Below are positions 37,382 to 50,430 of a stretch of DNA of 52,500 nucleotides, one piece after another (positions within the stretch are counted from its first letter, which is position 1; every line of letters starts with the position of its first letter). Origin of the DNA: Chrysomallon squamiferum (taxonomy: Eukaryota > Mollusca > Gastropoda > Neomphalida > Peltospiridae); NCBI GenBank assembly GCA_012295275.1, contig CM022670.1, positions 12,829,583 to 12,882,082 on the forward strand, read 5' to 3'. The notes under the pieces are model-generated. The model was given only the letters and a program-made list of their open reading frames with translations, ran no database searches and was not told where the DNA came from. The translations under genes and the position numbers were made by a program.

Positions 37382-39120
37382 AATGATAACAAAAATTGAT
37401 CATATTACATAGTTTGTATATAAAATATCCTTTGCAATCAATTGATAAAAGTAGCAAATTATTAATAACAGTGTATCACTATATTAATGCAAACAGCTAA
37501 CAGTACTCATTCATTCAGAAATGATTTAGGTCTTTAATTTCAGTTTGATTTTGATGCCTCATTACTGAAGAATACCAAACTCATTACCGCATGCTTTTCA
37601 TTCACTAATAGTAAAGTGATACATTTTACACGTCAATACTAGTAATCTGTTTCAAAACCTGTCTTTAGGTGCATAATTAAAGATGTATTTTTTTTCAAAT
37701 ATTGTTTATGTAATCTTGTTATGCCAAGTATGCAAACATTGCTGCATGTAACATGAGATATGATTATTTTGGTAGAGCAGCAACAGCAGGTATGGGAGAT
37801 GCTGAACAGATCAATGTTGTATATTGTTGACAGCCAGGTACTTGCTGGATGAATCGTTTCAGAACAACTTAAAGTCATTTCCTGGGAACCTAAGTCATTT
37901 CCTATTTTTGTGAGTGGTTTTTAGGAGATTAATTTGACAGAGTGGACAGAGGATTGGGGAGTTGATGAAAGATTATTTAAACAGAATCAGTATGGTTGCT
38001 GCTTTAAGACTATATACTAAACATGTATGTTGGTGAAAGCTTTCCAAAATGTCACCTGTTAGTGACGGGTAATGAATAGTGGGTGTTGTGACATGATTAA
38101 AGATATTTTTACAAGGTGGACATTGCAGTGGGCTAAAGAACCCTAACCAAAATGCCATCATGATGTTTGATAATGATCAGTTATTTCATATTTTTCACAT
38201 ACAAAATGTTATTTCAAAATGTCCATCAGTATTTATTGATAAAATATTTCATATGGTGGGTATGAATTAACAAAAATTACATTAATATATCTAGTAGTAG
38301 AATATAAAAAATGATTTTCCATTAACAAAGACAGTGGATTAGAGAAAGTGGTTTAAATAAAAAAGGTCTATGGACATGCTTAGTTAGTGTCTATTTTACT
38401 TTCTGTTTTTTCCACAGACAATAATGATATTCTAAAAGGTATTACTACTATAATCCAGCTGAAACTGGACAGACATGCCAGTGTATTAATAACAACAGTT
38501 CACATAAAATCACAGTAATAAATTCAAAAGAAGAAGGTGATATAATTCATTTATGGATGTACAACCAACACTAGATAATGAACCCACAGCAGGGGTGCTT
38601 GAATCTTGCTGTATATAAATTAATAAATTAACCCAGCACACAGCAGACAGGTCCAGAATAAACAGATTTATAGAATTTGTCAATAGACAGATGAGTCAGT
38701 CTGGAAAGCTTTTTCCAAATTAAATTCCACCAGTAGCAGACCATTGAGCTATTTACATAATTCCTCCTGTGACTGTTAAAAAACAGTCTGCCTCTGTTTC
38801 AGTAATTATATAGCTTTCTGGTGTTACTTTTTTCTGTACAAATCAGTTACAAGAGATATTTTTAATTTTTTTTTAAATACATCTGTAATTGAATTGTATC
38901 AGTTTACATTAGTTATTCTGAACATTAGTAATTCTGGAAGCATTTTTAATATAATTAATCATGAAAACATATTTGTCTTTTTTATGCTATTGAAATTAGA
39001 ATGTTTCAAAAAGTTTGTTTTTATTTTAATATAATTATTTGCTTTCTATAAAATACCTGTACAGACATACATGCAAACTAACCAGAAAATGTATGCCTTT
39101 ATTCAGAAGGTGAAAATGGA

Positions 39121-39126
39121 ATAAAA

Positions 39127-39161
<35 letters not shown>

Positions 39162-39165
39162 ATAT
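39121..39165. repeat. (AAAT)n microsatellite
   Basis: About ten AAAT units. Confidence 0.92.
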
Positions 39166-39947
39166 AAATAAAAATAATAATAAACAAAACATTATACTAA
39201 AAGAAAACATTTAATTTTGATATTAATTGCTCAAGCCTTTTTCACTCCTGATGAAATAAACCATGATCTTGATGATACAGATTAATATTTAGTGCTTGTT
39301 TCAACAAACCACAAACCCTTCAGAATCAGAGCTTGAAAGAAAGATAATATGAGAGAGAGAAAGATAAACAGAGAAGAGAAAATAATTTTAAAAATACTAA
39401 CAGTTTTCACATTCTGTTGTAGAAATTCACAGCTTTTTTGTTTTCCATTGTTAATCAGGTGAAAGCAATCTGTGTTTTACCTTATCTTCTCACAGTTTCT
39501 CTTTCAGTGCAGTAGATAAACTCATAGTGACCTTTCATTCTGTGGTTTCTTAACATCATAGTAACAGCAGAATGTAGACACACTCATTGTTTATTTCTTA
39601 TTTCATTAATGTACTTGTTTAATTTATTTTCAAATTTTCCTATGCAGTAAATTAATGTAAATATGTGTACTGTACACTTTTTCATTGATTTCCTGTGCTG
39701 GTATATTTAACACAGTGTAGTTGTGATCTTTTCTGTACAGAGTGTCATCAAATATTTATTTATTCATTTATTTGGTTTCAAATCTCTAATAATAAATGTT
39801 TATAGTTTGTATTTACATAATACAATTGACACCATTGTTTTTAACTATATAATTCATTTAGCACCTAATTATTTATAAATTTATTCTTTTTTTTAATTTT
39901 TTACATTCAGTGGATGTATTTGTTTCTTTTTGTTGGTTTTTCTTTTT

Positions 39948-39949
<2 letters not shown>

Positions 39950-39981
<32 letters not shown>
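39950..39981. repeat. Poly(T) tract
   Basis: About 32 consecutive T. Confidence 0.92.
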
Positions 39982-39984
<3 letters not shown>

Positions 39985-40169
39985 GTTATTCATTTTTGTA
40001 AATTTGTTTTTTAATTTTTAATTTAATTTATATTTATTTAGATATTATACTGCATTTTTTCTTCTTTTTAGAATACAGTATATAAGTTATCAGTTTTTCC
40101 TTCATAAATAAATAAAGTGTTTAATATGTGCTTCTGCACATTTTAATATAAACATCGTAGGTTTTCTCT

Positions 40170-40297
40170 TATATATATATATATATATATATTGTGTGAT
40201 GAGATGAGACAGGAAAGATATTAACATGTTCAGTATTTATAATAGAACTATTATTATTTATTATTTATTTTTAAAATTATTAGTTTATTGCTGTTTG

Positions 40298-40348
<51 letters not shown>
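40170..40348. repeat. (TA)n at 40170-40193 and (ATT)n at 40299-40348
   Basis: Two clean microsatellites about 100 bp apart. Confidence 0.9.
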
Positions 40349-40349
<1 letters not shown>

Positions 40350-40689
40350 AATTATTATTCTTATATTTATGAACTGGTTTTCATTTATTTTTCTCAGTGC
40401 ATTCTGCTGGAATATCCTAGGAGGTCATGCATATAAAAGATCTCCTGTTGCTATCAGATATTGTTGTGCCAGTATTTTCTTTTTTTATGATCATATGACA
40501 GACACTGAATAACTTAGTCGACAACTTATGGTAAAGCCAGTGAAAGTCTTGCAAATTAATCATTCTTTTTCTCTTGGTGATTAATCTTATAAATATTTTG
40601 TATGGCTTAATGTTAAAATGTCTTTGGAATTATTCATACAAATGATTTACATGATTGTTACAAGGTCAGAGAAAAGCCCACCAAATTAA

Positions 40690-41290
40690 TTTTGAAGATC
40701 ATTTCACCATGCCTGATGATCGGTACTGAACCGTATTTATGACAAAAGTGTTTTTGAGAGCACTTGAAAGCCACTGTAATATATGGTGTTAACAAGACAG
40801 CCAGGGTATCATACCAAAAGAGGTATTAGTCACAATGACAAATTATTGTTCAGAAACTGCATGTGGGGGGTCATGAGTCTAAGGTTGAAAGGTTTTTTTT
40901 GAATATAAAAGACGATATATTAATTATAAAGAGTATTAAAGGTTTGAAAATATTTCAGTTTGAAACTTACCTTTATATAAAATGTATACTGTAATACTAA
41001 TAACATAAATGAGTCAGAATATGAAATCATTTTAGTAAAAGTTGTCAGAGCTTGGTATACTTCGAAAGTTTTATGACTGCCTAGACATTTTACGCCAGTG
41101 AGTTTTCACAACCTGACAACCGCCTGCTGAGTCAACTTCAAGTCGTAGCAGTCTGACAACTTCTTAAAATTCATTTATTATTAGGTTGTTTTTTTAACCC
41201 ATTTTAGATGCAACTGAATACATATTAGGTACCCAGGTATTAGGTCTGCGTGAAAAATAAATTCTTTCGGATAAACAGGGTTACAGTGAA
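40690..41290 (+). promoter_or_regulatory. Candidate intronic regulatory element with retained CpG
   Basis: About nine CG dinucleotides in 600 bp, where most of the surrounding intron has nearly none. It contains TGCTGAGTCA at 41125-41134, a Maf/NF-E2-type (T-MARE half) site. It also holds three copies of the 8-mer CTGACAAC, at 41113-41120 and 41153-41160 direct and at 41041-41048 inverted. Its function is inferred from composition and motif clustering only. Confidence 0.3.
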
Positions 41291-42155
41291 AAATAACCAT
41301 TTCAAAATAGATGTAATTCTGGCCTTTCATTTCATAATACTTGGATAAATAGGATGGAATATATTTTCCAGAAAAATAATAAAAGAGGAAAAGGAAAAGA
41401 TAAATTAAAATGAAATTGTATAAGAGAGTCTGGTAAATGCATAAACTAATAATCCTACAGATAATCAGTAAAACCTACAATAGTAACATCTTTTCTTTCT
41501 CAGATATGTTAATTAATAATCATTAATATTAAAATAGCTTAATGCATTGTCAAATAAATAAGCTCTGTTTTCTGAAATTTGTTACAAATTATAATTTTTG
41601 TTGAATAAAGTTTGATCATTTAGAATATTTCATAATCCCAGCAGTATTCCTACATTTCTAAATCTGTATTTATAATACAGAACATTTAATTTGTTTGAGA
41701 ACCACTGGAAGCATTTTTACATCCAGTCAGTCTACTGTTTGTGATGTATGAAAGGCTGTGGTATGTGCTTTACTGTTAGTATAATCAGAACCCTAATAAA
41801 ATACAGTCATCTCGCAGTTTTTAACTAATATAATAGTTTTAGTTAGTAACTTATCTGTTCCCCTGATGAATGTGTTTGGTTTCTGGGTTAAGTTAACGTT
41901 AGTAGAAGTGTCAGTTGGATGCTGACTGGTATTCCTCATAGAACTGATAAACACAGTGTAGTCTCTTCAATGCAGACAGTTAGATGTTGAAATCAGGCAA
42001 ACTGCCAGATGAAGTTTTCTTTCAGAATTACAGTGACAGGCAGTATTTGTGTGTGGAAGACATTTTTCAGTCAAGTTGTTTTAATGTTATTTATTTATTT
42101 ATTTAACTGTAGAAATAAGGAAAATAATTTTATTTACTTGACCTATAGATACATA

Positions 42156-42183
42156 TATTATAACATATGGATCTGTTAGTCTA

Positions 42184-42217
<34 letters not shown>

Positions 42218-42245
42218 TAGATTAACAGATCCATATGTTATAATA
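42156..42245. repeat. 90-bp near-perfect palindrome with a (TA)n centre
   Basis: Arms of 45 nt (outer part ATATGGATCTGTTA on the left, TAACAGATCCATAT on the right) are complementary at every position except one, 42179 against 42222, which is a G-T pair. The centre is a TA run. It could extrude as a cruciform. Confidence 0.93.
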
Positions 42246-44642
42246 CAGACATGACTATTCTGGAATATATTTCACATGCCTCATTTTGTTATTACTTCAT
42301 GTAATTAATTTTATTTTATTACACTGGTCTAGTGAATTTCATCAAGAGTCATATTTGCTTACCTGGAGCATGAAATGAATATTTAGTGATGCCATTATTT
42401 ATGCCAGCAATGGTGGTTGCTTTTAAAAAATATAAATATTTTACTGCTGTTCAACACTAATAAAATGTTGGACATATCTTTTTAACTTTGATTACATATC
42501 AAAATGGTTTATCGCTTTAGAATCCAACTACTTTCCAGAGGCTGCATTTTCAGTACTGGTAATTAATAATGATCCTTATCTGTTAATGTTTTATTTTTAT
42601 TTTTATATGTATAATACATTCCCTTTCTTTTTCTATTCCTAATCTGTTTAAAATAAAATATACACAAAAACAAAACAAAAAACAAAAAAACATCAATAAA
42701 ATAAATATAAATAACTAAATAAATAAATTAATTAATTAATTAATTAAAAAAAATAAAGTCAACAAATGCCTCTCAAATAAATCTTTGAGCTTTTCTCATC
42801 TGATGTTTTTGATATTATAAATGGTGAGAACAGAAATTTGTAATTTATTTTTTGAGGGATAGGAAATTCACATTTTCATTACAGTACTTTTAAGATTCGG
42901 CTCTTGGTTAATTATTTTGTACAGTCTTTGGCTTAAGGCTTTGGATTTTAAAAAAAAGTAATGCCAATGTAATATAAGGCTTAGGATGAATCTAATTATT
43001 TAACCAAGAAGGAACTTTAATTAGTTAAAGAATCCAGAAGAAAAAATGAGAAAATTATGCCTTAATTATTATTATTTTTATATTAACAAGTATTAGGTGT
43101 CATTACCATTATTATGTGTGCTATTTTCAATGTTAAATATAAGAAATTTCATTCTTTTTTTTTAAATGCATTTTTTACTAGAAGTTAAACATTTACCTTG
43201 GATTCTGATTTAAAAGTTAATGGTTGACTTGATTGAGAAATAGCCCAAATCAGCAAAGAAAATAATCAAAATGTATAGTTGTTTATAAGGCAATATATTG
43301 ATTAAGGATAAAACAAACAATAATATGTTTGGGTTTAATAACTACTGATGAATCTAGTTGGCAGTGTGTCTGGTTTGAAAACTTGATATCCATGGCTAAT
43401 ACAGGTCTACCACCTAAATAGAGTCAGAACATATATTTACACCCCATGTATATAAGCATAAATGTTTACTCTTCGATGGTCATTATGTGGTTGTGTCATT
43501 ATACTAGCTTCTACCTTAGCTTTGCAGTTTACAATACTAGTTTACTCAGGGCTACAACAGTGTTTGCAAATTTCTCTGTAATCAGTGTCTCAACGAAGGA
43601 AGGCAGGAGTGTGTAAAGTGAATTAAACAAGATTTTTGTTTGTTCTGTCTTAGTGTGGCCATCTTCCACATTGTTCAGTTTTGTTCTTTGTCATATACAC
43701 ACTGGAGAGTTAGTGTGCACAGTCCATAGTAAAAAGTTTCTGGATTTGTTCCATAATCCTTTTTCAGTGTTCAACATAATAATAAGTGACATTAGAATCA
43801 ATATTTGCAAGGTCAACAACTTTAGTGAAATGCTGGTTGACTAAATCTGGCATGAAAAATGTCTTTGAAATGCCTTTACAGCTAGTCTTAATTTTGCTGT
43901 GATCATTTTTACGTTCTTACACATTGCCTCGTTTTTCAGTTTAAAACCTTTTGATGCAAAACTAAATATTATGTAGCATTCAGTTCTTTATTTGAGATAC
44001 TTATATAATACGGTTTTCTATTTTATACAACATATCTGTGTGTTATTTATTGCATAATTAACTGTTGCAGAGAAAAAATAACTCAGTATTATGTAAGATT
44101 TGAAATATCAGTGTTCAGTACATAATTAAATAACATTCTTTAGTATTTCAACTTAAAACAGAACAATTTCAATTCAGTTAACATTATTTAAAGGCAGAAT
44201 ATTTCACTTACAATTAATTTTTTTGCAGATACAATGTACTACATGTTAGGTACATTGAAAAAAAAAAAAAAAAAAAATGCTTATACAGAATTTACAAACT
44301 TCATTCTTAAAACATATGGGCTTCCCCAACAATACATTTTTATAGCAGTTATCTTCAGTCTCACATAAATATGATCAAAAACTTAACATTTTCACCTTTA
44401 TAAACTTTCAACTATCTATTACCAGACATTTACTTTGTTACAAGATAATACTTTTTTCATTTATCCATCTGTTTGTTCATTCATTTAAAAGTTAATTTTT
44501 ATTTTTATTTTTCTTATTGTTTTATTAATTTAATTATTTAAAAAATGTAAGAATCTATGACTGGTGAAATTTTTTAAATCGGATTTTAAAAAAAATATAT
44601 TTTTCAATTATTTATACTAATTGCAGCTTTTCAGGAGCAGAT

Positions 44643-44670
44643 AATTAAGTTAATACAAATTAACTTAATT
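44643..44670. repeat. Perfect 12-bp-stem hairpin
   Basis: AATTAAGTTAAT, then loop ACAA, then ATTAACTTAATT. Confidence 0.85.
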
Positions 44671-45020
44671 TGATAGACAGATGAAATGCAGGGAAATATT
44701 GAGGCCTATATTATATTTATGATAGGATAATAAAATTCAGAAATTTTTCTTTTCTAACAGTGGTATCCTTTGCCTGTTGATTACATGCAGCATTGGAGAT
44801 TTTCTCAGGTTTGTTAGGCATGCTTGAGTTATCTCCCTGTCTTCTGTTGTATTTTGGCATGACTTTTGTATAGATTGGTTTTGTTTTTATTTCAGATATG
44901 GCTTGATGTGTGATCTTTACTTTTTTCATGTTGTGATAAGATTTAGGCGATGTTTGTTAATTTAACTCATTTTGTTAATGTTTTCAGTGTTGTATTTATT
45001 TTACTGGAATTTTGTTCGTG

Positions 45021-45051
<31 letters not shown>

Positions 45052-45308
45052 GAAAGATTTTTCTTGTCTGCTGTATTGAGATTTTTGTTTTTAGAGTTGT
45101 TGTATAACTGTGTGTTTTGTTCCTTTTTAGATTTATTTTGTTAACATAGTTGTGCATGGTAACTCATTGTGTGTCAATTCAGTGTTTGCATGTTTTGTGG
45201 TAAAGTGTTTAGTAACTGGTAGATTTAGTTTGTGTAACTTGAGTTCTGAAATAAGTAATTTGATAAAGCAGTAGCTATTAGTTTCTTTCTAATACAGTTT
45301 TATAATAA

Positions 45309-45310
45309 TC

Positions 45311-45347
<37 letters not shown>

Positions 45348-45359
45348 TAATAATAATAC
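45309..45359. repeat. (AAT)n microsatellite
   Basis: AAT units with one AAAAAT interruption. Confidence 0.9.
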
Positions 45360-46894
45360 AAAAAATAATAATAAAGTGAAAAAAGGCAGTAATGCAGTCA
45401 TGAAAAGATAAAATAATTTCTAAACATTATCAGTCACTGAAATCAGCAGTTTTATTATATTAAAATATTAGTTATAATTAATTATTACATAATATTCAAG
45501 AAGTATGCAAGGGAAACAGAAACTGCAGTAACCATCGAGTTATGGTGTTATCTTACTTCATTTTAGCAGTATTACATATATTAGACTCCTTGTTCAAACT
45601 GTCATAATGTTATTTAATTTGGAAACTAATTTCAAATCAGGTAATTAATTGTAGGTAAGAAAGGCTAAATACTACAAAAATGTGAAATGAAAAAATTCAT
45701 AAATTTTAATGTTATGCATAACATATATTCATAGCTATCTTTGAAGTGACTTGGTTTCATAAAACTGTCTAGGAGGAAATGCTAATGTAAACCTTTATGA
45801 TATTTGTTGATTGACAAGTTGTGGCTGTGCCATGTCACCTGTAAGGAATGCTGACAGGTAGATCCTTCATCTGATGTTAATTTCATAGCACATTTATCTC
45901 TGTGAAGATACATAATTATTTGGTTTATTCCAGATTAAATTATCACAACGTTATTTACTGCTTTCTTAGATTAATATTTGGGTTTGTGGCAAATATTTTG
46001 TTTAATTTATATTTTAATAAAGAGTCAGATCATTTTTTCAAATTTTTTAATTTATTTTAAAAATTAATAATAATAATAATGTTTCTATCATTGTTTGTTT
46101 TTACCATCTTTAAAAAAAAAAGAAAGAAAAAAAGAAAGAATATCTGTAGATTTATGATCTGAATGACTAATGCTTTCTTTGATCAAACTAAAATGATATA
46201 TAATGATATACAGCACATTGCAAAAATAGGTCTAGTCATGCTACCGTCTCATTAATGGTTAAGATTGCTAACTCGTACTTGTTATTAAGTACACATACCT
46301 GCTATATGATATATATAACCTGTGAAACTGGAGGTATAATTTGGCAAATCATTACCTTTGTGTTTCCTAACAAAAGAACTCCTGTGAGGGTTTATAAATA
46401 AACGTGTGAACCAAACTTTTCCTCAATTCTCTGTGAGTCATCCTGTAGTATTAGGATGTTAATGTATTGAATGTTAATGTTTCAAGGTTTATTACTCACA
46501 TTTACATGCAATGTGTGTGTGGCTCCATGGTTTATTGATAACTATAAGAATTAACTAGAGCCTGTTTATGTAGGGTATTTCAGTAACGGGAAAATTGAAC
46601 CGATTGTTTTGTTGTAACATGCACAGATGTACATTGGTAATAAATGGAAGTGTACGAGAGACAAATAGTCTGCAATGATTGAGCTGCCATTGTTTATTTA
46701 TTTTATTTATTTAAAGCTAAAGTTGAATTTTAATTTATATAATTGTAAATACAGAAATTAAAATTCATCAAATTACATCAAAAATATATATATTTTTGTT
46801 AGTAACATAACCACAATATAAATGTAACATGTTTACCTGTAATTGATTTTGTAAAATGATTTAAAATTTAAATTTTGTATAGTAACAAATTATT

Positions 46895-46895
<1 letters not shown>

Positions 46896-46935
<40 letters not shown>

Positions 46936-46970
46936 CGTGCGTGCGTGAGTGCATGCATGGGTGTGGGTGT
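46896..46970 (+). repeat. (GT)n-(GCGT)n microsatellite
   Basis: GT units, then four GCGT units, then GTGCATGCATG. It lies about 170 bp upstream of the CH1 exon at 47139 and holds most of the CpGs in the local intron. Confidence 0.93.
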
Positions 46971-47138
46971 AAGTGATTGTAATATATTGTCCATTTTCAG
47001 ATTTGAATCATAACAAACTTTTAAAATATTGATTTTGTGCAATTCTCACTTATTTGACTTTTTTTCTGAAAACAGAATCAGTATAGAACATTGTTTGTCA
47101 CATGTGATTTTAAATTAATATTTATGTTTATTTTGTAG

Positions 47139-47228
47139 GCTTGCCGACGTATAGTTGAACTGTACGAAGACTTGCGAGATGGACATAACTTGATCTCACT
47201 GTTAGAAGTGCTTTCGCATGACATTCTT
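47139..47228 (+). CDS. Spectraplakin, CH1 exon 2
   Basis: Thirty codons in phase 0, flanked by TTTTGTAG and GTAAGC. It encodes [20 protein letters not shown] then [10 protein letters not shown]. The [19 protein letters not shown] core is nearly identical across spectraplakins and forms the central helices of CH1. Following the exon at 21429 it gives [16 protein letters not shown], where vertebrates have HLMK followed by a variable basic stretch. This exon keeps several CpGs although the surrounding introns have lost them, as expected under coding constraint. Confidence 0.96.
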
Positions 47229-47467
47229 GTAAGCTATCCATCCTCTGTCAGTATCACTATAAATTAAATTGATTAAATTTGGATTTTTGTACACACTAAT
47301 TTGACTACTAATTTTTATTGGTATATATTTTTCATTAACATAAAATTAAATTAATCACATATTCATTCAACTGAGAAGTAGTAACATGTTTAAATTTTTA
47401 AATCTTTATTGTTTATATGAATAATATTTTATACTTATTACATAATTTGTTTAAATTCATATTGCAG
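47229..47467 (+). other. Short intron (239 bp)
   Basis: GTAAGC at the left and ATATTGCAG at the right. AT-rich with no other feature. Confidence 0.9.
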
Positions 47468-47545
47468 CCCAGAGAACGTGGACATATGAGATTCCACAAA
47501 ATTCAGAATGTTCAGATTTGTTTGGATTTTCTCAAAATGAAAGGA
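47468..47545 (+). CDS. Spectraplakin, CH1 exon 3
   Basis: Twenty-six codons in phase 0, encoding PRERGHMRFHKIQNVQICLD then FLKMKG. It corresponds to the family block PREKGRMRFHxLQNVQIALDFL. The donor GTAAGC is at 47546. Two small differences from the vertebrate form (Arg for Lys in PRERG, and Cys in QICLDF) are conservative and do not suggest loss of function. Confidence 0.96.
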
Positions 47546-47856
47546 GTAAGCTTTTTCTCTAATTGTACATTTTTTCTTTGTGTGTGAGTTTCTCTGTGTT
47601 TCTTTGTGTAATATAAAATACTGATGAAAAAAAAAGAAGGAATCTTAATATTTTTATTTTAATATTTACTAGCAGTTCATATGTTATGTGAGATAGAGCT
47701 AGAGTGTTTATCTGAGAAAATAAATCAGTTTTGATTTATGCCTGTTTCTATAGCTATTGTTGTTTCTTTTTTTTTTTTAAATTTTATATTTACAAAGAGT
47801 TCTAACAGATATCAGTTACAATGTCAAAACATTGTTGTTGTTTTTTTTTAATTCAG
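47546..47856 (+). other. Short intron (311 bp)
   Basis: GTAAGC at the left and TTTTTTTTTAATTCAG at the right. No other feature. Confidence 0.9.
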
Positions 47857-47949
47857 ATTCGTCTGGTAAACATTCGATCAGATGAAATTGTTGATGGAAA
47901 CCCAAAACTAACTCTTGGACTCATCTGGACAATTATACTTCATTTCCAG
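47857..47949 (+). CDS. Spectraplakin, CH1 exon 4 (end of CH1)
   Basis: Thirty-one codons in phase 0, encoding [20 protein letters not shown] then [11 protein letters not shown]. It fits actinin-type actin-binding signature 2 (the [25 protein letters not shown] pattern) and ends CH1 at the conserved HFQ, where the linker to CH2 begins. The donor GTAAGT is at 47950. Counting from exon A, CH1 spans about residues 40-146 of the predicted protein. The continuation (ISD-type linker, then CH2) is not in the window, so the gene is cut off here. Confidence 0.96.
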
Positions 47950-50384
47950 GTAAGTGGTATTTCTGATGTCAGACCCAAACATGACTTTACCACAAAGTTT
48001 GGATAAATTCCAGAATAACTGTGTGCTGGTGTATGCACATCCATACTTACACAATATATACACACACAAACATAAACAGATACACATACACAAAGCCAAA
48101 TACAAATACATTATTTTTCAAGATATTGTAAATGGCCAACTATCTTTAAAGATGAATATATAATCAAATAGTTTGATGCTTTATTCCACATTGTTACTAA
48201 CAGTGATTACCCCATCATTTTTTTTTTTTGTTGCTGTTTTCACTTCATTTTGAGGTTGCTAATATTTGTTGATTTACAGCATTAACTAATCAGCATATTA
48301 TTTACTTCAGGTGCATTCATAGAGAGCAGCTTGAACAAACAGCCTTATAATGTTAGAATTTTATTAGTATAGTGACAGCTTGTAATAATTTTCATTGATT
48401 TAAAGAATTTTTTTGGCCAACAGAAATATTATAATTCAGACCTTGTTACATCTTTATGTCTTTTTATATTGCCACAAACTACCTCTTGTGAATGCATCTG
48501 CAAAGAAATTAACTATATTTAATTTATTTTTTAACACAGCTTATTAAGATCTTTATCTTTATGAATATCAGTTTCAGCAGTCTATTATTATTAATAATTA
48601 ATTTAGAATTTTTAGTAGTTACTTTAAGTTCTATTATCACTAAAAATGGCATGGATCTAAGAATTCTTAATTTTTACATTTTATTGTTATAAAAAATTAA
48701 AATGAATGAGAAAAGAATTGTCATTGGGTGGAGGATATTGCAGAGATCTTAACCACAACTCTGGATTCATGCCTAATATGATATTAGATGAACATTAGAA
48801 ACAGGGATGCCACTGGCCAAGGAGAAGTCAGATGATTATGAAACCATACTCTGATGGTAACCCTAAGTTAAAACTATATAAACAATGATAGGTGAGAGAC
48901 TTGAATATCAGAGATGTCAGTATGTGGCCAAGTATCTGTTCTCACACTACAGTTGATTGTATTAGTTATGAAATATAAAAGTTGAAATGGCAGCGTATAA
49001 CTATCACAGCAATAATAGCTTATGAAAGGTGGGATATGAGCCATATCTAATGGGCAACAGTCCAAATATAACTGTATGTATATAAAATTAAATGAAAGGC
49101 AGTTTCAGGAGAAAGCTGAATGGAGTGCACGAAGGGAAAAGTTGTTAGCTAGATGTTTTTTTTATAAGCGTGTAGTTAGGTGATTCACCAACATCTGGCA
49201 GATATTACTGACACACGAAACAGATGATGGGATCTTAGATGTTTTTGCCAAAGGAAAATGTGGATGATGGTCTTTTTTTTTCTTCATGTTAATGTTTTCA
49301 TTCTTTTTTTAAACCTGGTACCTGAAGTCTCTGCATTGATTTTGATAGTCCCTAGGGCAAACAGCTGGCTAGTTGGGTTTTTCTTTTTTTTCTTTCTTCT
49401 TCTGTTCTTTAATGATTTATTTTTCTATTTTCATTTCTTATAAAGCATTATGGTTGTGTTTTTATGATAATGTAAATGTATATATTCCTTGCAGTTACTT
49501 TTTTTGTGACCAAGCAAAGTTGTAATTTCTTTAAATCCTTTTATTTATTTTTTCTTTCAAAAGGGATTGTTTCTGTTTTTATCCTGATACAGCTATATTT
49601 ACATCATTTTTATTTATTCTTAGGGTAAAAATGTTAGTCCATCAGTGTGTTTGTCTATATATATTTAATGTTTTTCATCACTGTAATTGGTTTTCTTGTT
49701 TTCTTATTAAATTTTCTTGTCTTTCTTTTCTTTTCCTTTTTTTTTTTTTTTTTACTTTATCACAGTATGATACCAGTTTTGGTTATGTGACTTAAGATCT
49801 TAGAGAAAAATATAATTCCTTTTTGCTAATTTTTTTTATTTATTTAGTTATATATAAAGAATCATTATGGACCTGTTTATACATTTTAACATGGTGGATA
49901 AATAGGAGTTCCATATCATTTCTGTCATTGTTTTATTTACCAGATCGTTTTTTTATTTATTAGATGTCATGGTATGTGCTTTCCTTTCTTTGAGAAGGTG
50001 CATATAAAAAAACACCTCTTGTTGATATGAGGTTTTCTTCTGATACCATAATTCAAAATATTACAAGTTTCACACCTTGAAACCTTGATAATTGAAGGAT
50101 ACTTGTGTCAATGAACATTCATTTATTTTATTATTTATGGTTGTTCATTCATTCATTCACTGACATTAGATTACTAGTAATAAGCTGAGATTGACATCAG
50201 TGATAGATTCTTGACACCTAGGCAGGTATTACATTACCTGATCTCTATTTACTTCTGACACTTACACATTCCATGTGTTCTGACTGAAGTGTTAGAATTA
50301 TTACATTTTATGTTTCTTGTAGCATTTGATATTTGTCTTTAATTAAAAAACATATATTTATTTTCCTCTTCCCATCATTATTCT

Positions 50385-50430
<46 letters not shown>

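Larger units (their letters stand above)
21491..47138 (+). other. 25.6-kb intron within the CH1 domain
   Basis: A giant intron between GTGAGT and TTTTGTAG. I looked for nested genes and found none that I can support. Open frames of 60-111 codons occur but lack family resemblance. Contents are AT-rich unique sequence, microsatellites, a 77-bp tandem triplication (28129-28356), hairpins (24034-24113, 42156-42245, 44643-44670) and a pocket with retained CpG (about 40.7-41.3 kb). The remainder is featureless to my eye. Confidence 0.8.

Noticed and set aside
47950-48006. Read-through of the last CH1 exon into the intron, giving VSGISDV, which looks like the ISDI linker after CH1
   Set aside because: The exon has a consensus GTAAGT donor right after HFQ. 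The codons after ISDV match nothing in spectraplakins and a stop follows. The resemblance is taken as chance.
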